64,000 bases of DNA from Deltaproteobacteria bacterium (GCA_018433775.1 JAHDQN010000013.1:1-64000), one strand, 5' to 3'; counted from the first letter of the stretch, positions 16,676 to 28,466 are shown. The notes: generated by a model not told the origin, from the letters alone. Program-made: numbers and translations.

Positions 16676-18304
16676 CTACCTGCCTTCCCGGATGGCGGCC
16701 AGATCGTCCTGCACGCTGCCGGTGGGCATGATGTCGAACTTCTCCACCAGCACTTTTGTAACGTTCGGTGAAAGGAACGCCGGAAGGGTGGGACCCAGGC
16801 GGATGTGCTTGACGCCCAGGGCCAGGAGCGCCAGCAGGACCGCCACCGCCTTCTGCTCGTACCAGCCGATGTCGAAGGAGATGGGCAGCTCGTTGATGTC
16901 ATTGAGGCCGAAGACCTCCTTGAGCTTCAGGGCGATGACCGCGAGCGAGTAGGAGTCGTTGCACTGCCCGGCGTCGAGCACCCGGGGAATGCCGCCGATG
17001 TCGCCCAGGGCGAGCTTGTTGTAGCGGAACTTTGCGCAGCCTGCGGTGAGAATCACGGTATCGCCGGGCAGGGACTGTGCGATCTCGGTGAAGTAGCCCC
17101 GCGCCTTGGACCTGCCGTCGCAGCCCGCCATGACCACGAAGCGCTTGATCGCTCCCGACTTCACCGCGTCCACCACCTTGTCGGCAAGCTTCAGGACCTG
17201 TGCGTGGGCAAAGCCTCCCACGATCTCGCCGGTCTCGATCTCCACCGGGGCGGGGCATGTTTTTGCCAGCTCGATGATTTCCGAGAAGTCCTTGGGCGAT
17301 CCGTCCAGAGGCTCCGGGATGTGCTTCACGCCGGGATAGCCCGCCATGCCCGTGGTGAAGATCCGGTTCCGGTAGGAGTCCTTCACCGGGGTGATGCAGT
17401 TGGTGGTCATGAGGATGGGCCCGCCGAACTGCTCAAACTCCTCGTTCTGCCTCCACCAGGCGTTGCCGTAGTTGCCCACGAAATGGCCGTATTTCTTGAA
17501 CGCGGGGTAGTAGTTTGCCGGGAGCATCTCGCAGTGCGTGTACACGTCGATGCCCGTACCCTCGGTCTGCTTCAGGATCTCTTCGAAGTCCTTCAGGTCG
17601 TGGCCGGAGACCAGGATGCCCGGATTGCCCCGCACCCCGATATTGACCCTGGAAATCTCCGGGTCGCCGTAGGTTCCTGTGTTGGCCGCATCCAGCAGGG
17701 CCATGGTCCTGACCGCCGTATTCCCGCATTCCATGACCAGGCCGACCAGCTCTTCCGCGGACATGTCCCTGGTGGTCGCCTCCAGACCCTTGAGCAGGAA
17801 GGAGTAGACGTCCTGGTCTTCATGTCCCAGCACCGCCGCATGGTCGGCGTAGGCCGCTATCCCCTTCATGCCGTAGGTGAGCAGCTCGCGCAGCGAACGG
17901 ATGTCCTCGTCTCCGGTCGCGAGGATGCCCACGGCCCGGGCCTTGTCCATGAATTTCTCCTGTGTGCCCGCAGACCACACCGCAGCCTCGGGCGAGGTAA
18001 GGGCGAGCCCGGCGGACGCCTTGACCGCGTCCCGCCGCTCCAAGGCCTCGCGGATGAGCGCACTGATCCGGTCGTTGTCGAAGTTCGCGTTCGTGATGGT
18101 GGCGAACAGGGCTTTTGTCACGAAGCGGCCCGTGTCCGAGAGGTCGGCCTTTTCCCCCGCCTTCAGGGCACATGCGGCGAGACCCTTGAGGGCGAACATG
18201 AGGAGATCCTGCAGCATGGCCGTGTCTTCGGTCTTCCCGCACACGCCCCTGACGGTGCAGCCGGTGTTCTTTGCCGTTTCCTGGCACTGGTAGCAAAACA
18301 TCAT
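16676..18304 (-). CDS. hcp: hydroxylamine reductase / hybrid-cluster protein
   Basis: A 542-residue Hcp. The N-terminal cluster ligands read [19 protein letters not shown] (C3, C6, C15, C21), spacing C-x2-C-x8-C-x5-C, as in class I Hcp from strict anaerobes. The hybrid cluster region follows with [16 protein letters not shown] and CAKFRYNKL. Hcp reduces NO or hydroxylamine and is part of nitrosative-stress defence. It is divergent from a Crp/Fnr regulator, and the gap of 117 bp holds a TTGAC-N4-GTCAA palindrome. ATG 18304 has GGAGGT close upstream. Confidence 0.96.
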   Translation of the reverse strand: MMFCYQCQETAKNTGCTVRGVCGKTEDTAMLQDLLMFALKGLAACALKAGEKADLSDTGRFVTKALFATITNANFDNDRISALIREALERRDAVKASAGLALTSPEAAVWSAGTQEKFMDKARAVGILATGDEDIRSLRELLTYGMKGIAAYADHAAVLGHEDQDVYSFLLKGLEATTRDMSAEELVGLVMECGNTAVRTMALLDAANTGTYGDPEISRVNIGVRGNPGILVSGHDLKDFEEILKQTEGTGIDVYTHCEMLPANYYPAFKKYGHFVGNYGNAWWRQNEEFEQFGGPILMTTNCITPVKDSYRNRIFTTGMAGYPGVKHIPEPLDGSPKDFSEIIELAKTCPAPVEIETGEIVGGFAHAQVLKLADKVVDAVKSGAIKRFVVMAGCDGRSKARGYFTEIAQSLPGDTVILTAGCAKFRYNKLALGDIGGIPRVLDAGQCNDSYSLAVIALKLKEVFGLNDINELPISFDIGWYEQKAVAVLLALLALGVKHIRLGPTLPAFLSPNVTKVLVEKFDIMPTGSVQDDLAAIREGR

Positions 18305-18363
18305 TTTCTTACCTCCTGAACTCTTTGATGAGCCAGGGATATCACGATGAAAACAAGAAGAAC

Positions 18364-18377
18364 TTGACTTCGGTCAA
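18364..18377. promoter_or_regulatory. HcpR-type operator
   Basis: TTGACTTCGGTCAA is a perfect 5-4-5 palindrome. It matches the TTGAC-N4-GTCAA pattern described for HcpR-controlled hcp promoters in anaerobes. It lies 60 bp before hcp and 45 bp before the regulator gene, so one site may serve both divergent promoters. Confidence 0.8.
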
Positions 18378-18421
18378 ATATCGAAGAAAATATTCGCCAC
18401 ACAATAAGACGAGGATAACCC

Positions 18422-19105
18422 ATGGAACTGACCGATATTCTGAAAAACGCCTTCCCCTCTCTCTCGGAGCGGTCTCTCTCCCTGATCGCGGGACGCTGCA
18501 GCCTGGCCGAGTATCCCAGGAACGAGGTTCTCTTTCTGGAGGGAGACAAGGGGAGCGCCTTCTTTTTCCTGATCGAAGGCGCGATCAAGATCTTCAAGAC
18601 ATCCCCGACCGGGCAGGAAATCGTGCTCAAGCTCCTTGAGCCCGGCACCTTTTTCGGCGAGGTGATCCTCCTTGAGAAAAACGAGTATCCGGTGAGCGCG
18701 GTGGCGCTCACCAGCTCCCGGGTGGTCCGGATTCCTTCAGACCGGTTCATCGAGCTGCTTGACGAGCGGTTTTTCCGCAACGATTTCATTGCCGTGCTCA
18801 TGGCCAAACAGCGCTATCTCACCGAGAGGATCCTCTACCTCACGAGCTATGACGTGGAAGAGCGGTTTTTCCGGTTCCTCATCGACAGATACGGTCTCCG
18901 CACGTCCTATGTGCTCGACATCTCGAAGAAGGACATCGCGTCGGCCATCGGCACCATCCCCGAAACCCTGTCCCGGCTGATCGACCGGCTGAAGCGCCGC
19001 GAGGTCATATCCTGGAGCGGCAACTCGCTTACCGTGCAGGCCGATTACCTGGAGCAGTTTTCTCTGGAGGACGCGCCGGGACACACCGGCAGGACCCCCT
19101 CCTGA
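18422..19105 (+). CDS. hcpR: Crp/Fnr family regulator, probable HcpR
   Basis: A 227-residue Crp/Fnr protein. The N-terminal cyclic-nucleotide-type beta-roll spans ~20-130 (PGTFFGEVILLEKNEYPVSA), followed by the dimer helix and a winged helix with KKDIASAIGTIPETLSRLID as recognition region. There is no Fnr-type N-terminal cysteine cluster. The E-x3-S-R recognition helix suits a TTGAC-like half-site. The divergent hcp and the palindrome between them make HcpR the likely identity: a regulator of hcp and its ferredoxin responding to nitrosative stress. ATG 18422 follows GAGGATAACCC. Confidence 0.85.
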   Translation: MELTDILKNAFPSLSERSLSLIAGRCSLAEYPRNEVLFLEGDKGSAFFFLIEGAIKIFKTSPTGQEIVLKLLEPGTFFGEVILLEKNEYPVSAVALTSSRVVRIPSDRFIELLDERFFRNDFIAVLMAKQRYLTERILYLTSYDVEERFFRFLIDRYGLRTSYVLDISKKDIASAIGTIPETLSRLIDRLKRREVISWSGNSLTVQADYLEQFSLEDAPGHTGRTPS

Positions 19106-19117
19106 CAAGGAGTATTC

Positions 19118-21271
<2,154 letters not shown>

Positions 21272-21559
21272 TCCGCTCTCCGTAAGGGGTGCCCGACAAT
21301 CCGGCCCGGTCGTGAATCCCCGTTTCCGAGGACCCGGGCCCGCTGTGTGGAGCGGCCACGACAGCGTCGGCACCGTCACCATGAAGGAGGTCTGCGTGAA
21401 AGAAACGCGTGCCGCCGTGAAGCACGGGTGAGAGCCCGGCACGCTTTGCCTGATTTCCGCCCCGGGCCGGGATAATTTCGCCTGAAAGCAGCCGCGGTTC
21501 GCTTTGCCATTGTGCAGTTGCAGGAGTAATACATCTCCGCCCACGAGGAGGGGCATGTC

Positions 21560-21721
21560 ATGCTCGAATTCTGTATCGGACTCGGTTTTGTAGTGGCTTT
21601 CGGGATAGCCGCGCTTCTCATCGATGCCGGCAGGGACCATGCCATGATCGATAATTCCGCCGAATACGGCAGGATGTTTGAACAGGGACTGATAGAGCGC
21701 AAGGGCAAGAAAAGGCAATAA
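21560..21721 (+). CDS. small single-pass membrane protein, hypothetical
   Basis: A 53-residue protein starting MLEFCIGLGFVVAFGIAALL and ending in a basic tail KGKKRQ. Residues ~4-21 form a hydrophobic helix; the rest is charged. GAGGAGGGG lies 8 bases before ATG 21560, a strong ribosome-binding site, which is the main reason to believe it. I do not recognise the family. It lies between tex and the convergent transporter gene. Confidence 0.55.
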   Translation: MLEFCIGLGFVVAFGIAALLIDAGRDHAMIDNSAEYGRMFEQGLIERKGKKRQ

Positions 21722-21781
21722 GATCCACATTACCAACCTCACGCGGACCGGCCGCCCCGTGTGGTCTGGACCCGCTCCCTT

Positions 21782-22786
21782 TCAGGACTGCTCGGGTGTC
21801 TGTATCCGGGCCGCGATGACGCCTGCTGAGCAGATCAGGACCGCCCCTGCCGCAGTCAGGGCGTCGAGGGATTCGCCCCAGAAGATCCAGCCGATGAGCG
21901 CGGCGAAGACCACGGCCGCATAGATGAACGGCACCACCACGCTCGCGGGGGCAAGACTGTAGCCTCTGGTCATGAATATCTGCGCCGCAACGGCCACCAC
22001 GCCCACGAGCAGCAGGACGAGGAAGGCGGGCCTGTCCGGGGTCTGCCATGCCCATGACAGGGGCAGGGCCGAGATCAGGGTGGAGAACAGCGTGTAGTAA
22101 AACACGATCCGCCCCGGGGGCTCGCTGAACGACATGCGGCGGATGCTCACCATGGCGAGCGAGGCGAGCACGGCCGCCAGCAGTGCGATGAGCGCGACCG
22201 GCTGGAAGATCCCCATCCCGGGCTTGAGGATGAGCAGGACACCGGCAAAACCGGTGAGCACCGCCCTGACCACCCGGCGGTCCATGGGCTCGCGGAGCCA
22301 GAGAAATGCGATGATCGGGATGAACAGCGGGCTCGTGTAGGAGAGGAGCACTGCTTCGGCCAGCTTCATGTGTGCAAGGGAGTAGAAGTAGCAGTACATG
22401 GCCGAGAGCCCTGTTGCCGCCCGGAAGAGATGGAGCGGCACCATGGAACGGGGAGGGCGCAGCGACACCCCGGTGCGCCGGTGGAGGAGGATCGGCATCA
22501 GGAAGAGGAGGGCGAAGATATTCCGGAAGAACACGATGATCTCGTTGGGGAGCGTTGAGGATGCAAGCCGTACCAGTGCCCCGAGCACGGCGAACATCAG
22601 GGCTGCCCCGAGGATGTTGAGCGCCCCTGCGGCGGGGTTCCCGGTAGTGTGCGGGTCTATTTCCGTATTCAGGTCGGTTCTCCCTGAGACCGGCGATAAG
22701 GTATTGCCGGGCTTTCTCCCCAAGGACCGCGGGGCCCGGGAAGGATGAGCTCTCCTTGATAAGCCCCGCCGCGGGCTGCGTCGCAT
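21782..22786 (-). CDS. EamA/DMT-family transporter
   Basis: A membrane protein with ten hydrophobic helices in two EamA repeats, each about 140 residues; for example ILGAALMFAVLGALVRLASS opens the first, and IVFYYTLFSTLISALPLSW lies in the second. DMT transporters export or import small metabolites; the substrate is unknown. The annotated frame is open to 22786, but the first ~50 residues are Arg/Pro-rich and unlike the family, so the true start is probably near 22640-22680. No ribosome-binding site decides it. Confidence 0.85.
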   Translation of the reverse strand: MRRSPRRGLSRRAHPSRAPRSLGRKPGNTLSPVSGRTDLNTEIDPHTTGNPAAGALNILGAALMFAVLGALVRLASSTLPNEIIVFFRNIFALLFLMPILLHRRTGVSLRPPRSMVPLHLFRAATGLSAMYCYFYSLAHMKLAEAVLLSYTSPLFIPIIAFLWLREPMDRRVVRAVLTGFAGVLLILKPGMGIFQPVALIALLAAVLASLAMVSIRRMSFSEPPGRIVFYYTLFSTLISALPLSWAWQTPDRPAFLVLLLVGVVAVAAQIFMTRGYSLAPASVVVPFIYAAVVFAALIGWIFWGESLDALTAAGAVLICSAGVIAARIQTPEQS

Positions 22787-23153
22787 GCCGTTTTCAGTAA
22801 TGGGGAAGAAAATCTAACAGAGAAGCCCCTGTATTGTAAAGAAACAAGAGCGTCCGGCAGCGGGTATGGAGGTTGCGGCACGCCTGCGAACTACCCGGAT
22901 TCCGGGAATGCCGCCCCATTCCAGACGACGTCCGGATGAAGATTACTTTCCCTTTCGCATAAAGGGGTTCTGAGAGGGCGAAAGAGCCGGTCTCTGCCCG
23001 AAACAGTGCCTCCTGTGCTCAGGTTGAGTTATATCCATCCGCTGCGAATTATAATACTAGGCACTGCCTCAGGCGCGATGGGCCGGACTTCTTTTGTCCT
23101 GAGCCGGTTTCTGCCGGGGCCGTGTTATCTCAACCTCACGCAAGAGGAAATCC
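22787..23153. other. divergent intergenic gap, possible promoter
   Basis: A 367-bp gap. TATAAT at 23050-23055, with TTGAGT at 23024-23029, resembles a promoter for the acyltransferase, but the 20-base spacing is too long for a standard one. Nothing else is recognised. Confidence 0.3.
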
Positions 23154-24320
23154 ATGACCCAGGTAGTAACAACAAGGCGCAACGATATCGATTGGCTGAG
23201 GATCTTTGCCACATATCTGCTCTTTGTGTTTTCCGTAGCAAAGGTGTTCGACTCGATGCCCTTTTATCACATCAAGAACAGCGAGCTGTCGAATTCCCTG
23301 AGCTACGTCACTTTTTTCATCTATCAGTGGCATCTGCCGCTGTTTTTTCTCCTGGCCGGATGGTCGCGGAAGGCATCCCTGCAGGTGAGGCCGGGCATGG
23401 AATCGTTCAAGGAACGTATACTCAGGCTGGTGATTCCATTTATCACGGGATGCATACTCATATGCCCGCTGATCAAGTATGTGGAGCTGCTCGGGGGACA
23501 GTCCATGGGCTTTTACGGATATGAGCACACGGGCGAGACGATCGGAAAAACCTTTGCCTCGTTCCTGCCCGAGTTTTTCACCCGGCTCGACACCTTTTCC
23601 TGGGCGCACCTGTGGTTTCTCGTTTATCTCTTCGTGTTCACCCTGGTGTCGTGGCCGTTTTTCACCTGGCTGCTCAAGAGGAAGGTCATGCCCCTGAAAA
23701 TGGGCGGCACTTTTGTCTACCTGCCCATTGTCCCCCTTTCTCTCATCCAGCTCACCATGAGCGAGCGCTGGCCCGATTCCAAAACGCTCCTGTACGATTG
23801 GACCAATGTTCTCTATTTTTTCCTCTACTTTGTCCTGGGCTTTGTCATTTCACGCTACAGCGCATACGAGCGGGCCATCCACAATGAATACCGGCGTGCG
23901 GGCATGCTGGGCATCGGGTTGTTCACCCTGCTCGTCCTGTCCGCATCAGAGCTCGCCATGCCCTCGATCCGGATGATTGCCGCAGCAGGGGGCTGGTGCC
24001 TCGTGGTGTGGCTTCTCGGATTTTCCAGGGCCCATCTGGAACATGCCACACAGGGGATCTCCTATCTCCGCGAGTCTTCCCTGCCCGTATACCTGCTCCA
24101 CCCGATTCCTGTGGTTCTCCTGGGGTTTTTTCTGATCGGGCCGGTCCATGCGGGCATCACGGTGAAGTTTTTCGCCCTGCTCACCCTGTCCGTTGCCTCC
24201 ACCATGGCGGTGTACCATGTCCTGATCCGCAGAATTCCGGTTCTGAGGTGGGTATTCGGTATGAAGCCCGAACAGAGGCCCGGAGAGAGCTGGAGGGATC
24301 AGGCCACCAACCGTGGATAG
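23154..24320 (+). CDS. acyltransferase 3 family membrane protein
   Basis: A 388-residue integral membrane protein with ten or so hydrophobic helices. The start RNDIDWLRIFATYLLFVFSV fits the acyltransferase_3 (OafA/YrhL/MdoC) family, where the first helix carries a conserved Arg-x10-His region; HLPLFFLLAGWS and SSLPVYLLHPIPVV are further family-like segments. These enzymes O-acylate surface sugars or other extracytoplasmic molecules. AGAGGAAATCC precedes ATG 23154. It stands alone, so the acceptor is unknown. Confidence 0.8.
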   Translation: MTQVVTTRRNDIDWLRIFATYLLFVFSVAKVFDSMPFYHIKNSELSNSLSYVTFFIYQWHLPLFFLLAGWSRKASLQVRPGMESFKERILRLVIPFITGCILICPLIKYVELLGGQSMGFYGYEHTGETIGKTFASFLPEFFTRLDTFSWAHLWFLVYLFVFTLVSWPFFTWLLKRKVMPLKMGGTFVYLPIVPLSLIQLTMSERWPDSKTLLYDWTNVLYFFLYFVLGFVISRYSAYERAIHNEYRRAGMLGIGLFTLLVLSASELAMPSIRMIAAAGGWCLVVWLLGFSRAHLEHATQGISYLRESSLPVYLLHPIPVVLLGFFLIGPVHAGITVKFFALLTLSVASTMAVYHVLIRRIPVLRWVFGMKPEQRPGESWRDQATNRG

Positions 24321-24496
24321 GAGGGCCGTGCCCGCGGGCGGGACGTGAATCAGAATACGTGCGGTTTCTCCAGGGATATGATCGAGTCGTTTCCACGGGA
24401 GGGCTGTGAATCATCCTTTTCTGCACGCACATTTTTCAAGGAAGAGAGCGTCCTATCCCGGTCCGGGAAGAGGCTGTGCTCTCCGGCAGGCGCGCC

Positions 24497-26254
24497 CTAC
24501 CACCGTCGGCGACCGGGCGGGCGGAGCGGGGCCTTGGCGATGAGCACGTCTTTCTGCTGCTGCCTTTTCCGCCGGTCTTTCTCCACGAACAGGTTCTTTG
24601 TCCCCGAGGGGTCCTTTCCGGTGTGATACATGACCCCCGACCAAGTGGAGGGCAGCGGGGTGAAGATCTGTACCTGTTCCGGGTTGATCCGCAGCCTTTC
24701 CCCGGTGAAGCGCTTGAGTTTGAGCATGTCGTCCAGGGTGCAGCCGGGATGTGCGGCCATGAAGTAGTAGGTGAGAAACTGCTTTCTGCCGCTTTCCCGG
24801 TTGAGACGATCGAAGAGAGTCTTGAAGGACTCCAGACCCGCCGGGCCGGGCTTGCCCATGAGTTCGAGGACATGTCCAGCGGTGTGTTCGGGCGCGATCT
24901 TCATCTGGCCCGAGATGTGGTGGCCCACCAGCTCCTTAAGGTAGCGCATGCCGTTTCGCGTGTCAGCCATCACCAGGTCGTGCCGGACGCCTGAGGCCAC
25001 GAAGACCTTCTTCACTCCGGGAAGCCCGCGCAGCGCCTTCAGAAGCTCGATCTGCGACCCGTGGTCGACCCGCAGGTTCGCGCACACCCGGGGGAAGAGG
25101 CAGCCTCTGCCGCCGCAGGCGGATTCCCCGGCCTCACGGCCGCACCCCAGGGCGTACATGTTGGCCGTGGGTCCGCCCACATCGGAGATGATCCCCCTGA
25201 ACCGGGGGTGGCGGGTGAAGAGTCGCGCCTCGCTGATGATGGATTCCATCGAACGGGACACCACCGACCGCCCCTGGTGCACGCCGATGGAGCAGAAGCT
25301 GCACCTGCCGAAGCACCCCCTATGGGTGGTGAGCGAAAATCGGATGGTCTCCAGGGCCCTGACCGCCCCCATGCGTTCGTAAAACGGGTGCTGGTCGCGC
25401 TCGAACTCCAAGGCGTGCAGGGCGTCGAGCTCGCCGCGTGTCAGGGGAGGCTGCGGAGGGTTCTGGACCAGGTAGCGGGTGTCGTGAAGCTGGCAGAGCG
25501 CAACGGCATCGGGGCGGTCGCTGTTTTCGGAGAACACCCGAAACATCTCTCCGAACGCGTCCTTGTCGCGGGACACCTCGGCATAAGAGGGAAGCGTGGC
25601 GCAGGAGGAAGGTATCTCCCCGGCCGCGTAGCAGATCCCCCTGATCTTTTGCGTGTCCTCCCCGGAGGAGATGCACCGGGCAAGGTCGAGCACGGCCCGT
25701 TCGCCCATGCCGTACACCAGGAAATCGGCCTTGGCGTCGAAGAGAACCGACCTGCGGACGCTGTCGGAGAACCAGTCGTAGTGTGCGATTCGCCGGGTGC
25801 TTGCCTCGATCCCGCCCAGAACCACGGGACAGGTATTCTTGAAGAAGCGCCGGATAAGGTTCGTATATGCGATGAGCGCGCGGTCGGGCCTGCGGCCGTT
25901 GACGCCTCCCGGGGTGTAGTCGTCGCTTTTGCGCCGTTTTCCGGAGGCGGTATAGTTGGCAACCAGGGAGTCTACGCTGCCCCCGGTCACTCCCCAGAAG
26001 AGCGCAGGCTCCCCCAGCCGGGTGATGTCGGCAGGCCCTCCGGTGTCCGGCTGGGCAACGATCCCGGTCCTGAAGCCCGCATTCACAAGCACGTGTCCGA
26101 TCACGGCCGCACCTATGCAGGGATGGTCGATATAGCTGTCGCCCGAGACCAGGATCACGTCCAGCCGGTCCCATCCCAGGGCATTCATCTCTTTGCGCGT
26201 GGTCGGGAGAAACATGACGAAGAAAAGCATAGAGGATATTTGCCGTCCATGCAA
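24497..26254 (-). CDS. ygiQ: YgiQ-family radical SAM protein
   Basis: A 585-residue YgiQ-type protein. The N-terminal domain (FLPTTRKEMNALGWDRLDVI, then SGDSYIDHPCIGAA and PDRALIAYTNLIRR) is typical of the family, followed by the radical SAM motif CFGRCSFCSIG (C-x3-C-x2-C) and the C-terminal AAHPGCTLDDMLKLK region. The reaction of the family is not established. The exact start is uncertain: ATG 26254, 26230 or 26215 are all possible, none with a strong ribosome-binding site. The C-terminus ends in a basic tail. Confidence 0.93.
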   Translation of the reverse strand: MHGRQISSMLFFVMFLPTTRKEMNALGWDRLDVILVSGDSYIDHPCIGAAVIGHVLVNAGFRTGIVAQPDTGGPADITRLGEPALFWGVTGGSVDSLVANYTASGKRRKSDDYTPGGVNGRRPDRALIAYTNLIRRFFKNTCPVVLGGIEASTRRIAHYDWFSDSVRRSVLFDAKADFLVYGMGERAVLDLARCISSGEDTQKIRGICYAAGEIPSSCATLPSYAEVSRDKDAFGEMFRVFSENSDRPDAVALCQLHDTRYLVQNPPQPPLTRGELDALHALEFERDQHPFYERMGAVRALETIRFSLTTHRGCFGRCSFCSIGVHQGRSVVSRSMESIISEARLFTRHPRFRGIISDVGGPTANMYALGCGREAGESACGGRGCLFPRVCANLRVDHGSQIELLKALRGLPGVKKVFVASGVRHDLVMADTRNGMRYLKELVGHHISGQMKIAPEHTAGHVLELMGKPGPAGLESFKTLFDRLNRESGRKQFLTYYFMAAHPGCTLDDMLKLKRFTGERLRINPEQVQIFTPLPSTWSGVMYHTGKDPSGTKNLFVEKDRRKRQQQKDVLIAKAPLRPPGRRRW

Positions 26255-26370
26255 TGTCCCTCGTCAGCGACAAGGGCATGCAGAAAGACAAGGGTATGCA
26301 GATAGGCGGGGACCCTGCAGGGTGGAACCGGTCAGTGCAGGCAGGGTCTGATGCGGAAGGGCTTGCCGTG

Positions 26371-26464
26371 ATCGCTTTTCGTTCGCGGTTGTTACGTTTT
26401 TGTAACCATCGCAGGGCTGGCTGTCGGGGGTCCGGAGAAAAGCGATGGGAATTCACCAGCCCTG
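26371..26464 (+). ncRNA. candidate structured RNA (interlocking stems)
   Basis: Stem 1: ATCGCTTTTC (26371-26380) with GAAAAGCGAT (26437-26446), 10 perfect pairs. Stem 2: CAGGGCTGG (26412-26420) with CCAGCCCTG (26456-26464), 9 perfect pairs. Inside stem 1 a hairpin GTTAC-GTTTTT-GTAAC is present. Stem 2 crosses stem 1, so they form a pseudoknot or exclude one another, like a switch. The strand is not proven; the + strand leads to a T-run terminator 300 bases on. I recognise no known family. Confidence 0.35.
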
Positions 26465-26772
26465 GAACCGCGTGTTTCGTGGCACGCTCATTGCTTTTGA
26501 TCTCCGCACTGTTTGCTGCACCTGTGATGAAAAAGGAGAGAAGCACCCCGGCAGAGTTTGAGAGCAGGGAGACTCTGCACATAATCTCTTCCACGCCTCC
26601 GGGAACGTATCATCGGGCATTTTCCCGGTGAGCCCTGACCGGCCCATGGCCCGCTGATCGCCCGGAGAGGCTGGAGAGCGGAAATATACAGGGATTACCC
26701 CGGTCGCCCGTTCTTGAGCTGCCACACGAGACCGGGCAAAAGAACAGAAAAAAGAAATGACGCCACTTATTT

Positions 26773-26808
26773 GGCCTGGCCCTTGACGGAGCCGGGCCCC
26801 TTTTTTTT
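26773..26808 (+). terminator. rho-independent terminator
   Basis: GGCCTGGC pairs with GCCGGGCC (one G-U wobble) across a 10-base loop, followed by CC and eight T. It has no annotated gene upstream on the + strand, which supports an unannotated transcript in this gap. Confidence 0.65.
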
Positions 26809-27103
26809 CAGCCCACCCCTCTTTGAAGGGGCATCTCAGGCCACGAGACCGCGACCCGGCGCTCGAGATCAGGGCCGAAGACATCTCCCGGCGAACGGTG
26901 CGCGGGGTTCATGAGAATCAGGCTGTATTTCTGTGCATCCGGAAGGTTGATGACCGTATCCGGTGTTTCGGTTTTCGCCCGGAGTAAAAAACTTTTTACT
27001 TTCGACACACAAGTAGCTATATTCAGGGAGAGGTTTGCATGGATTTCTCCGATTGAAGGCGTGCATTTCCATGAGCGGGGATGATGAATAAGGGAGGGTG
27101 GCA

Positions 27104-27466
27104 TTGGCTCGCATACTGATCATAGACGATGATGGAGATGTCAGGGACCTCTACCGCATCATGCTCGAGCGTGAAGGGCACGTGGTCCTCGATGCAGGTG
27201 ACGGGTATGAGGGGGTGCGGCTCTTTCAGGAAGAGGGCGCCGACCTGGTGATCACGGACATCGTGATGCCCGGAATGAGCGGAGTGGAGACCATCATGGA
27301 GCTGAGGCTGATATCTCCCGACGTCAAGATTATCGCCATATCCGGAGGCGACCATATCGCACCAGAGTATTACCTGAAGGTGGTGAAGAACCTTGACACC
27401 CTGTGCGAGCTGAAAAAACCCATCCAGCGTCAGGAGCTCCTCAGCGCCGTAGAAGCCCTTCTGTAG
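27104..27466 (+). CDS. single-domain response regulator
   Basis: A ~120-residue receiver domain only: acidic pocket IIDDDGDVRDLY, phospho-Asp in VITDIVMPGMSG, and the conserved Lys in LKKPI. There is no output domain, so it acts by protein contact or as a phosphotransfer step. No kinase is adjacent; the Cache kinase at 8-10.6 kb carries its own receiver. The start is TTG 27104, 6 bases after GGGAGG; GTG 27098 touches the ribosome-binding site and is less likely. Confidence 0.92.
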   Translation: MARILIIDDDGDVRDLYRIMLEREGHVVLDAGDGYEGVRLFQEEGADLVITDIVMPGMSGVETIMELRLISPDVKIIAISGGDHIAPEYYLKVVKNLDTLCELKKPIQRQELLSAVEALL

Positions 27467-27509
27467 CGCTTCAGTGAGGTTTCCGGGGGTGTCCCGGGGT
27501 TTCCCCGTG

Positions 27510-27627
27510 TTCAATCCTCCTTCGCGGTCGCCTCTCAAGGACGAAAAGGGAGGGTCTGATTCCCCGTAGCTTGTTGCTTCGAAAGGATCCAAGATTTGCC
27601 CTGAAAGGTCCATGCCATTGATTCAGG
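27510..27627 (+). repeat. dispersed ~120-bp intergenic repeat, copy C
   Basis: It begins TTCAATCCTCC, has the TCGCC...AAGGAC stem region, an ATTCCCC block and the end box ATCCAAGATTTGCCCTG, AAAGGTCCATGCC, ATTGATTCAGG. It lies between convergent genes. Confidence 0.7.
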
Positions 27628-27659
27628 GCTTCCATCGATTTCGCAAGCACGATTCTCCG

Positions 27660-28466
27660 TCAGCATGCCACGGCGCAGGCCTTGAAAAAGGTGTAGCAAA
27701 ACACCCCGCCCGGCTGCGCGGTGCGGTAGAGGTCGCGCACGCCTCTATCAAAGGCGGTGCTGTCGGAAAGCCCGCATGCAAGCGCTTTTTCCCGCACCCC
27801 CTCGATCATTGCCGTGAAGGTCTTCTTCGTAAACCCTTCCACCAGGTCAGGCCTGGATGCGTCGGCATACACCATGCGCGGAGACACCCGCACGCCGCTG
27901 AACCCCGCCCTGCACAACAGGGGGTAGAGCTCCCTGCCGATCAGCGCGTTGCCGCCCGAGCGTGACTGGAGCTCGATCTGGCAATTGATCGCCCTGCGGG
28001 CGTCCTCGCTGTCAGGGTGAAAACAGACCGAGCCGTGGTCACCTTCGATGACCGTTATGGTGCCGCCCGGCCGGATGAGGAGTTTCAGACTCATCAGCGC
28101 ATCGACCGGAGAGGGGAGGTGCTCGAGCACGAAGCAGACGAACACGTGATCGAATGATTCCTCGTCAAAGGGAGGGTGGAGAATGTCTGCCTGCGTGAAG
28201 CTCACGTTCCCGGCACCTGCGGCGAGGATCGTTGTGCGTGCCTGGACGAGCGAGTCTCTGGAGACGTCGATGGCTGTGATGACGGCTCCGGGGCTGTTTC
28301 CGGCAAGGGTGACCGTCTGGGCGCCCACCCCGCACCCTGCCTCGAGCACCGCGCTCCCGGTAGAATAGCGCGTGTCGCTGTGCAGGAGTTTCACGAGGGT
28401 CGATGCCTGGTCCTGCAGCCGGATATTCTCCCTGGGATCATATCCGTGTACATACGAGTTATTCAT
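27660..28466 (-). CDS. class I SAM-dependent methyltransferase
   Basis: A 268-residue methyltransferase. Motif I is VLEAGCGVGAQTVTLA, motif II AIDVSRDSL, and motif IV FDHVFVCFVLEHLPSP. The N-terminal MNNSYVHGYDPRENIRLQDQ resembles family members of the ubiE/type-11 group. The substrate is unknown. It lies back to back with a second, different methyltransferase 360 bp away. The start is ATG 28466, followed by MNNSYVHGYD; GGGGGATGGC is upstream. Confidence 0.9.
   Translation of the reverse strand: MNNSYVHGYDPRENIRLQDQASTLVKLLHSDTRYSTGSAVLEAGCGVGAQTVTLAGNSPGAVITAIDVSRDSLVQARTTILAAGAGNVSFTQADILHPPFDEESFDHVFVCFVLEHLPSPVDALMSLKLLIRPGGTITVIEGDHGSVCFHPDSEDARRAINCQIELQSRSGGNALIGRELYPLLCRAGFSGVRVSPRMVYADASRPDLVEGFTKKTFTAMIEGVREKALACGLSDSTAFDRGVRDLYRTAQPGGVFCYTFFKACAVAC

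Larger units (their letters stand above)
26255..27103. other. 849-bp gap with structured, non-coding sequence
   Basis: The largest gene-free stretch in the window, between the divergent ygiQ and response-regulator genes. It contains interlocking perfect stems (26371-26464), a hairpin GCAGAGT...ACTCTGC near 26549-26579, and a terminator-like hairpin with eight T at 26773-26808. The last 110 bp are AT-richer and probably hold the response-regulator promoter. Frames open here lack coding character. Confidence 0.5.

Noticed and set aside
26254-26631. Open frames in the 850-bp gap on both strands, one with a signal-peptide-like start on the minus strand (MCRVSLLSNSAGVLLSFFIT)
   Set aside because: The continuation is Arg/Ser/Pro-rich and overlaps ygiQ in another frame; no ribosome-binding site. 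The hydrophobic run is probably chance.
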